Shown here piece by piece: positions 35,901 to 46,349 of a stretch of DNA of 64,000 nt. Origin of the DNA: Rhyacichthys aspro (Eukaryota; Chordata; Actinopteri; Gobiiformes; Rhyacichthyidae); NCBI GenBank assembly GCA_036850595.1, contig CM072168.1, forward strand, positions 17,475,982 to 17,539,981, in the 5' to 3' direction. Every line of letters begins with the position of its first letter. Positions within the stretch are counted from its first letter, which is position 1. The notes beneath the pieces are model-generated. The model saw only the letters and a list, made by a program, of their open reading frames with translations, was not told the origin of the DNA and did not search any database. A program made the translations under genes and the position numbers.

Positions 35901-38900
35901 TTGGCCTGTTTCTCTTTTTGAGCCGTTAAGTGCACTACTCACTAATCTCATGTGATAAGACCTTATCCCGGGACAGGAAAGTTAAATTAAAGGTTTCTGT
36001 CCAGCTGAGGACACTGTGTCAGTGAGACAGACATGATTCTACCGATTTTACGTCTAAGAACCATCAAAATGAGAGAATATATATTTGTGGGCTAAAAGTT
36101 ACACAATGCTCCTTCAAGCCTCAGGTGGAGTTTGGTTTTCAGCAAAATCACACTTTTCATTCTATTATTATTATTCTATATAGTCTTCTGTTGACTGTAT
36201 CATGTCCCTTAATGGTGGAGACTCCAGGACGAGCCCAGCTGAAGCATGAAAAGTTAAAGACGTGTTGTTCAAATTACACTTGCTCTTAGCCACAGGATTT
36301 ATCAACAGGTGATAGGATGGGCAAAGTACGCACTATTTCATAAATCATGTGCACAAAAACAACTCCCACTCACACACAAAGATTTAAATACAATTTAAAT
36401 ACATTAGAAAACATGTAAAGATATACAGTAATAAAGGTAAACGAGATTGTCCAGTTGTTGTATTTTATGGTTAAATGTGCTAAATGTACAGCCACAGACT
36501 TAGATAAATGTTGAGACTCCATTGTCTGCTGTTGGAGAAGAGTTAAATCAAGTTGGCCCAATCCCTGAGAGTGTTTTGTTTCAGGCTGAAAATAAAGATG
36601 TGTCCCAAAGAAGCTATTGTTTGTTTGCTGTTAAAACCCCCCAGAAGAGTTTGGATTTACTCTTTCCAAACACAAAGAGGAGAGAGTGTCCATTGTGTCG
36701 AGGCTGTGCTTTGTGGCTTTATTCTGCTTCTAAATGAAGCCGTTTTACGTGTCCATTTAGTCTGAGCGAACTCACACCTGCTTTAGGCTCCGCTACAGCA
36801 GCAATAGATTGTTTTAAACCTTTGTCACTTTAAACCAGATGTTTGCTGTGAGGTTAATCCAATCTATAGCTGTTTCTCCATAAAATAGAAACTAAATTAA
36901 AATCAAAACTTTGCATCAAGACCATACACTGTTAACACCCCAACATTACTCTATAGTGTCTGCTGTTTTCCATCAAATGTTGACATTATACATTGGTCTC
37001 ATATTTGACTGAGGAGTGGATTTGTTTCCTTGTTTTCCAGGTTATTCTACCTAAACATGTGTTCCCAAATGCGGTCATTTAAACCAGGAACAGCTGATGA
37101 GACAGTTTTTGCTTTGTCAGAGTTTATTCAAAATCCATTCCACTTTGTGAGCATTAGCTGTTTTGAAAACTTTGGATGCGTTTGTTTTTCTTTTACTATA
37201 ATAATGTGATAATAGCAAGTCTTTCTGTTCATCATCAGAATAATATATTTGCTTTAGCCTCATTATTTTTCATGCTGAATGTGTTGAACCAAATCAACGC
37301 GCTCTCACAATAAGCTCTAATTGACTACCTTCTACCTGCTGTTACTTCTTCCCAGTGTGAACTAGTTTTTTTAGTTTTACTTCGAACAGAGGCGGACAAT
37401 TTTATAAATAGCTTAGAAAATATGTTCTCTCATGTAGATACAGATTGGTAAGCAGCTTGTGTGATTTTAATCTCGACCTTCACCTGAGTTCATCTTCTGT
37501 TAAAGCCAAAGTGTAAAGTGCATGTGTTATCAAATACTATTTATCACAGTGTGGAGTCAAACAGGACCTGCTTTAATTCACTTCAAGAACATCTCAACAG
37601 AATACATCTGTTAATAATGTATAAAAGGGGAGGCAAAGGACCACCCAGAGGGTACAATCTGGCCCTTGGGATGAATTTGGAAAGCGCAGAAATAACATAA
37701 AGATCATTTACTGCAATTTTTAAGTTAAAGTAACTGCTATTAATAATTTGTCCACTGGAGATTGTACTGTTTTAGTCAAAGAAGAGGTCCTAACACAACA
37801 CTGAGACCCAGAGCAGCAGATAGAATGCAGTGGTTCCATAAATGCAGATTTAGTGTTACTCCTTTGCTGTTGGCACATTCATTATACAACATTTCTCTGT
37901 CAAAAAGGAGAAAAGAACACATTGAGTTTTTCAAGAAAAATACGAGAATGGGAAAACCTGTACACTTTGTGTGAATGCTGCTTGTTTTAAGTGCTCAAGG
38001 AATATAATATTCGGAGACACTTCTAAACTCATTAGGGTGAAAAACACAACAGCTGCAAGGACAACAGAGAAGAGAGAAGATAAATGAACTGTGAGCATGT
38101 CTGAGGAAACAACAACTGTGTTTACCTGTAACTGAGAGGTTAGTGATATAGCAGTGAAAGTTTTCTACATTATTATACACCAAATAGCATTAGTATTAAA
38201 GCAGTGGTGGGCCGTCAGGGCCAGCAAGGCCTTCCCTGCTGATCTAAACATGCTCTGAAAAGTACATTTATTTTATTCTGAAAAATATGTAAACAAAATT
38301 ATTCTCTATTCTCGGTTCTCTTTATGTCATCTTATATCCACTTAGTTGAGTGGCTTCCAATGTTGTTTATTATGGTAGAGTTTTTATCCAATTATATTTC
38401 AGCTTGTGTTGTCAGAGACCTTCAGAATCAACAGAGCAGGCCCCGGTGCACTGTAAGTGAACAGACACAGTCAGCTGCAATAGCCAATCAGATCTGGATT
38501 CTGCAGACCAAGGCCAGCTAGAAGGTCTTACGATAAACTGGACGTGTAAGCGTCCTGTGACTGGATAAGCACTTGCTAGAGCCTGAAAGGCGGCAATTTG
38601 CAGAATATCGAACTAAACCCGGAGATCCAACAGCTTTCGTTGTATTTTTAACCCATAATGGCCGAAGGAGGAGAAGAGATTGATCTGGTTGCAGATATAC
38701 TTTCCACACCATTTTCAAGATGGGCCTTTCACGTAAAGCTGGATATTGTGAGAAGAGGTGGGCCAACCCCTGTGCTAGCTAGCCTGTCCCAGCAAGGAAA
38801 AGGGTTTGTCTGTCATTTCCAGATTTCCACTATGAAAGGTACCCATGGCTCCCAGCTTCTGAGAAACGCTGCAAATTGGTGGTGTTTTGTTTGGCATCTT

Positions 38901-41900
38901 TAAATCGCCTTTTTATTTTTTATTTTTGACAGTATCTGTGAACTTAGTTTCCTAGTCTTAATTGTGAATGCATGCTTATTGGTTTTAAACGCTCCTGAAT
39001 TAAGTGTTGCTTGACTAGCCTATATTGAGGTGATGTAATGTGTAAGTGGGATGTCACTGAAGGCCTAAGCATGCATTAAAGCCAGATTGTGGGGGTGACT
39101 TTGGGAAATCATAAATGCTGTCTTTTGCCACCCTAACTAATAGAACTAGTAACTGTTCTTCTTTGCACTAAAACAAAGGGGAAAAAATTTTGTTCTCATT
39201 ATTTATAAGATATTTACAATTATTTTAGTGGTTGGGCCCACTTCAGATCAAATTGGACTGTCAGTGGCCTCTGAACCAAAATGAGTTTGACACCTCTAAC
39301 ATGCAATCTAATTAAGTATATATTCATTCATTCATCTTCTACCGCTTATCCCACTCGTGGGGTCACGGGTGGCTGGAGCCTATCCCAGCTGCTTTGGGCC
39401 TTAGGCGGGGTACACCCTGGACAGTGGCCAGTTCGTCGCAGGGCTGACACTTAGACGTACATTGACAGACAACCATTCACTCTCACATTCATCCACTAGG
39501 GGCACTTTAGAGTCACCAATTCACCTATACATTGGGCGGTGGGAGGAAGCCGGAGATCCCAGAGAGAACCCACAGTGACACGGGGAGGACATGCAGACTC
39601 CTCACAGAAAGACCAGAGTTAGCCAATGATGTTTGAGTTGGCTACAATCGGCCAACGATGTTTTGGGTCGGCCGGGATTCGAACTCACGACCTTCTTGCT
39701 GTGAAGCAGGAGCGCTAACCACTCCGCTATTAAGTATATATTTTAAAGTTAATTGACATTGACACACTAAAGTAGGTGCAGATTTAACACAGATTTTAAA
39801 AAAATGAGCTACAGTCTTTTCAGGCTTCTTCTAAAATTGTAAATTACTTTATTATTATCATATAAATAAACCCATTGTTACTTTGTCAAATGAAATACCA
39901 AACATGACTCTATTCTTCTTCATCTGTTTGTGTGATAATAAACATGTACTTCACATCAGGATTATCCATCGACAGTCCTCCACGTCTCCAGGTGGAAATC
40001 TCTGTGAAAAGACTCCATTACTTCACCGTTCTTATTTATAATCCTCGCTCAAGTTATTCAAGCGCTCTAATGACTGAGCCTTCAAATGAATTCACTCTCA
40101 CTCTTGGTGGATTTGAGCCCAAAATTACTCAGCCTCTTTTCTCCATTTGCAGCAGGAGGGAAATCATTCTGTTTGTGCTTGACAGACTCAGAAATGACTT
40201 GAGCGTTTTTCCACAGGGAGAGACTTTTATGGAGAAGATTTAATTCAATGGGGTTTTTGGAGAAAAAAGAAGAAACTCTAATTGACCTTTGTAAAAGCAG
40301 TCTTTATGGTTTAATTGTCCTTTGTATGAAAACAGAGAGTAGGGATTCATCGTGCTGTTTGACGATTTGATTTGAAGCATGTTTCATTTGAAAATCAAAC
40401 CATACAATGACATCATTATATGTGCGATTAGCTGCATTCATGTGCTCTGTGGCTGGTCTCAGTATTTCCTGTTTTCAACATGAAAAACTGCAATGTTGTA
40501 AACACAGAGAGCATTAAAGGGAAGATAGACAGACCTGTTAACTTTTTTTAAGTGAAGTGGGTCTGGATCTGCTCCCATTAATCACAGCTTCTGCAGACCT
40601 CAATTCAATCTAACAAATCATAATTATTTCACTTAAATGGGGCGGACTTTATGCAATGCTTTGTTATTTTTTCTGTATGGTTGTAAACAAACCCAAATCA
40701 ACAGAGACCAGGTTAATGTACAGAATAAAATGGCTGACTAGTCTTAGCCAATCCTGCCAGACCCTTTGACTTTTTCTAATCTCATTGATGTCAAGTGGGT
40801 CTGGAAACTCTCCTTTTGACCATGGCTTTTCCCAAAAGTCCTACCTGACCAATCATGTTTAAAAGGGGCTGGGCTTTAAGTGTTTCTCTGTTTTTCTGAT
40901 TGTTTTTTCAAATCTCGTCGGTCCCTGCCTCCTGATTTATGATTGGGTCTGTGTCTTTTTTTTATCTCCTTCTGGAAATCAAACTCAAACTGTGAGGGAC
41001 CAGACTAATTTTTTGTATGGAATAGGAAAAGAACAGACTAGGTGAGACTGCACCACAACCCTGTTTTCTACAGCCTGTGAGCACCTTAATATGGTTTGAA
41101 GAAATGCACAGTTACAGTGATATTCTGACAACTGGTTTGGCCAAATTATTCTGCTTGATTGCTGTATCGAGAGAAATATTTATCATTATTATGTGACTGT
41201 GTAGCTTTTTCCGATGTCAATCCAAATGAATGCAGCAGCACTCTCCTCAGTGCTTCAGACGATGTTCGAGTGTGTGCATAAGATATGTGCTCTCACTGAC
41301 TCAGGCTTTGGGACTGTTTGCCTTTATCTCTGGTTGGTAATTATCCACAGGACAGACATTCAGTACAACTTTATCCCACAGATGAAGAGAAAATCCAGCT
41401 GAGTAATTCTGACCGCAGCTTGTGTTTCTGCATGACATTCATTTTCATTCATTTTCATTTATCTCTCCAGTACATCACTGCCTTATGAGCACTTTATGAT
41501 ATTCATTCATTGGTAAGATTTACATACTGTTGGCATTGTTGTAGATAAACAGGAAAGAGGAATGTAAGGAAGGAGAGTGACATGGACTTGGGTCACTTTG
41601 CGCATGTGGTACAAGCTCTAGGCGAGCCTTTAGGGTGCTTCACTTTTGTGAGTTTTAATTTTTAAGTAGTGTTTAAAGTGTTATGCTGACTCTGTTATAG
41701 ATTCATATATAGATCTCTAACAAGCTATGAATACACAGTGAAATTAAACAGTAACCAAAGTAATAGTTTTATATTTTAGAAATCAGCTGCAAAACATTTA
41801 GTGATCATTCATGCATTAATGTGGACTGTGACTTAATACAAAACTGCATATTAATACTACCTGGTGAATTAACTTTTGTATAGGGTTGTCCAGATATAGA

Positions 41901-44900
41901 TCCTGAGTTATTTGTTCACTGCAGTTTAAAGTTTATCTTCCCCTTTGTCTCTTAGAAAAGCAAAGTATATTACCATAAATTATGTTAAAAGTAAAGCAAA
42001 GCTGCAAAATATCATCTGTTAAAGTATCAAGACGGTCTCTTTCAAAACTTTGTGGCTCGGAAATCTGTGTGTGGTTCAGAAATATTGAATAATTGGCTCA
42101 GTTGTAGGTACTAATACTAGAAAAAGTGGTATTGGACCATCCCTTAAGTTTTTAACGAGATTTTAATAAATTACACTTTATTATGTAAATGTATCTTTTC
42201 ATCACCTCCATCTTTATTCACGACTGATTTTGATTGATAATGTACTTTAAATAAGTATTTAATCGGTAATATCATACAGCAGCAGGTAAAGAAACCAGAC
42301 TCATTTTGTCTTAAGCTGTTTTCAGTACTCACTTGAGGTCACTTATGATCAATGATGTGAAAATCTCTCAAAACCAGGTTCTATTTGTATCTCCCGGTTT
42401 ACTCTGTGACGTCCAAAGAGCACAAGGTGAGCTCCGTCCGTCTACTGTCCATCAGATTCACACTCTGTTCTTTGATTTAGTGCTGCCACAAGAAACTAGA
42501 GGCACCATCAAACACATACACAATTACAGAAAGGACAGGGAATTAATAGTTCCAATAATCGGCTTTAATTAGCTTCTAATTAGCGCACAGTTATGTTTTG
42601 CCTGTGGCTGGAGTCGCAGGGGCAGCTGGTGTAATTGGACTGTGTGGGTGTAGATTAAAACTTTCATTACAACAAAACAGGGTCATAAACTGTTCTAATT
42701 AATGAAATTCATATAAAGCGCTTTCTCAGATGTATAACTGGAATAAATCATGCTCTTATACATTATGCAGGGTTTTTGCATAATGTTCTAAAAAGAAGTT
42801 TGTGTTTCTTGCATAGATATATTTAACTTCTTAATATAGCTTCTATAATGTCACAGTTTCTGAAAAACCACCATCCTGCACACACCATAGTGGAAACCAT
42901 TTAGAGGATATTTAAAGCTGTATAATACTGTGACGAAGTGCTTTTGCATAGTCCATTTCTGCTTTCAACTTTTCTAAAATAAAGCTGTAATGTTTCCTCA
43001 CAGCCGCAGGCATCGTCTGATAACGCCAATAAAACCCATAAAACTATACTGCGTTCTGCCAATAAACGTAACACTTCATATTCTGCTGAACTTGCCTCGA
43101 GACATGTTTTGTTCTTGTTCAAACTTCAGACTCAACTCTTCGTAGGCCGCTCACATCTACGCTGTGTGTGGACGAGGCTGACCAGTCGCTGATGTGGGTC
43201 TGGAAAAGGTCACGAGGAGAAAAAAAACACACTTCTTCACAAGTTCCTTTAATTATTGATCAAAGCTTCAGGGAGGATCGAGGTACGGCTGCTGTGATTA
43301 AAGCGCTCTTTATCACAACACAGCCTCACATCTGTATTCACACCTGATTCATTTTTCTATTTGGCTCATCTCTGCTCTTCATGACTCATTTTCATCTCAG
43401 TCTTCTCCATCTTTGTACTCCTCTTTTTGCTTTTTATTATCTTTGCAAACTTTAAACTGATTGTGCCATTACTGGAGCTGAATGTCAGGAGCCTTAACCT
43501 TTAATAATCACCTCGTTTACGGAGTCAAGTGTCTCATTGAGAAGCACAGTTCATCACTGGTTCCACTTTCACATGGGAGCAATGATCTGTTGTCTAAGGA
43601 CGTCAAAAACCTTGTCAACGCAGCTTATTTTTAAAAGTTTGTTTAGGCCTGCATTGTGCTTTTAGCCATTACAGAGACATTGTTCACTAAAAGAGTCATA
43701 GTGTGCACTTTTTCAATGCAGCAGGTTCATTTGTTGACAATTTCAGTGATTTTATTGGTAATACTTTAGAGCACACATGTCAAACTCAAGGCCCGGGGGC
43801 GAAATGCGGCCCTTTGCAATGTTTTTTGTGGCCCTCCAATGCTTTTAGTCATATTTTGGCACTACATTTTAACCAGATTTGAACAAGTTTTAGATTGATT
43901 TGAATCATATTAATTTTATTTGTTCATGAAATCTTAAGCCAGTTTTTGGTACTAAGATATAAATAATTTGCTTAAATCCATTTAAAACCTGTTCAAATCC
44001 AAATAAAACCTGTTCAAAACCATGGAAAACCTCTTCAAATCCAACGTAAACCAGTTCAAATCCATCCTTAAAAAATGTTCAAATCCAACTAAAACCAGTT
44101 TCCTTAAATGGAAGAAATTTATATTATAGATAACATTTGTAAGACTCAAATTTCATTCAAAATTTAATAGTAATACTGTATTATCATGAACTTAAAAACT
44201 GGACCAAACCTGCAGGTTAAATATAAACATGTTGACATGATGACTGAAAATCTTTAACTTTACTTTTATTACTCTGATTAAAGGATTCTTGTATATTCCC
44301 CGTATATTATAATATGAAGATTTAATATAGAGTAAGAAGTGCACAAACAGCCAGAAGGTTTTGAGCTCGATTCCCGGACAGATTTTTACATTTCAACCGA
44401 TTCTGTGTGAAACCAGTAAAAAAAGTTTATTTTGAAAAACATGAGTACGTCTAGTCTGTGATGCTGTTGTTGTGACTTTCTTTTGTGTTACTGTTTACAA
44501 TGATCTACTTTAGAGCCTTTGTGTGATTTTTACATTTCACCCATAAAATTTAGATAATTGTCAAAAGCTCAAATGCATATGGCTTGAACTGCACAAATGT
44601 AAAAGTTTATATCCACACAAACAACTTCATTAATTGCAGGTCTTCACAAAAAAGCCAGAAAAGTAGCTTTACAATGACAAAATGAACAGCTGCTGATGTC
44701 GTCTATCAGTGTAAAATCTAATGGACCGCAGTGTGTGGACATGTTCAGAGCTGTCATGTGGTCAGCGCTCATCAATGAATAAGTTAGAGCAGGTTTTCAT
44801 GGATAAAACATACGACTGCCAAGACTGTCTATAAAACTCCAACCATCTCAGAGTACTCTCCTCATGGCAGCAGACCACTTCATACCTCATGATGAAATCT

Positions 44901-46318
44901 TATCATTAATTCCAACCCAATTAAGTGACTTTTCTATAATCATATTGCCTTTTGAAGTCAGCTTGGAGTATTTTTTCTGCTGGCCATCTCAGCTTTGTTA
45001 AGATAACGATCCAAACAAATAAAGACACAGTTTAATTATTCATATTCCCATGTACCTCTAAAGACAGCCCATATACCTCCACTGTTACCTGTCGTTTCTA
45101 AAAATAAAGTGTTACCCTTGGCTTTAAAGGCAGTACATTTAATGTATTACTGACAGTTTAGACTGTTACATTTATCTCCATCACTAAGTAGTAGAGGAGT
45201 GATGAGACACAAATCCCACGAGAACGAACTGAGACTTTTTTGAGAACTATTTCCAGGTGTGGCTGGTTCAAGCTGTGGTGGTTCTGTGTCCTTTCATAGA
45301 GCTGGTGTTAGCGGCAGTGTACAGCATTGTTTTCTGACAATGTTTACATATTGTTCTTGTCTTGTCGATCACTCTTTCAGTGTTTCTTATTTCTTATTTC
45401 ACACAGATGATTTGAAAGTGGCGCAAGCCTCTTGAATACTAATTTAACACTCCATCAGCTGATATGACCTGACAGCTATTCACCTGGATGAGAAATTGTC
45501 ACGTTTTGATCTCACGATATCTTGTCACAAGCCTATAGTGAGTAGTATTGTGATTCAGAACTCTGAATTACATGTCTTTTTCAGTAAATACCTGTTTAAT
45601 TATACCAAAAAGACATTCTGTCCGACTAAGGGTGCTGAATTAATTAAGTTTGTTTATTTGGAGGGGAGGTAACACCAAAGAGAAATGGAATAGAAATGAA
45701 ATACTGAGTGAATGGCAGTGGACAATCAGGTAAATTCATCTGCATCTCTCTGATGAAGCCATCGTTGGCCATGTATTGTAAACAGATGTGTTGTTATCAG
45801 TGTCTCAAGCCAGATATGTTTGTGTTGAATGTTGAAAGGCTGCTTGGTCAAGCTGTTGCTCCAATTCCAAACACTGCAGGGAAACAGACACTCACTGTCT
45901 CAGAGCGATGGGGAAGAGATGGGGGCAATCCTCCCAAAAACAACAAGAACATGAGTCAGAAGTGACAGATCAAACAGTCGGGTTATTCATGAGCGCAGTG
46001 TTATCACAATGGTTGCAACTACTTAAAAATGAAGTCTGTTTTAAAGGTGGAGTGTGCACTTTTTGGTGGTGTCTTGTTGTAAACTGTGCAGCTCAACTTT
46101 GGACACATAAAGTAACCCCTGAAGGAACACACTATTGCCTATGAACAAACCCAGTGGAAACAGGTCAGAAGATAAGTTCACTTCAGAAATGTGGAAAGTT
46201 TAGTTCCAAAATGTCTTCAGCCTTTATGTAAAATCTAACTTTTGTTGTCTGTTTTCTATGTTTTCTCTCTTTTTACGTGTCAGTTTGTGTTTGTACATAC
46301 ATTTTTGTCTTATCTTTG

Positions 46319-46349
<31 letters not shown>

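Noticed and set aside
39650..39728. tRNA gene suggested by A- and B-box-like words
   Set aside because: The boxes belong to the head of a SINE with L2 tail and target duplication; no tRNA cloverleaf is apparent beyond that.
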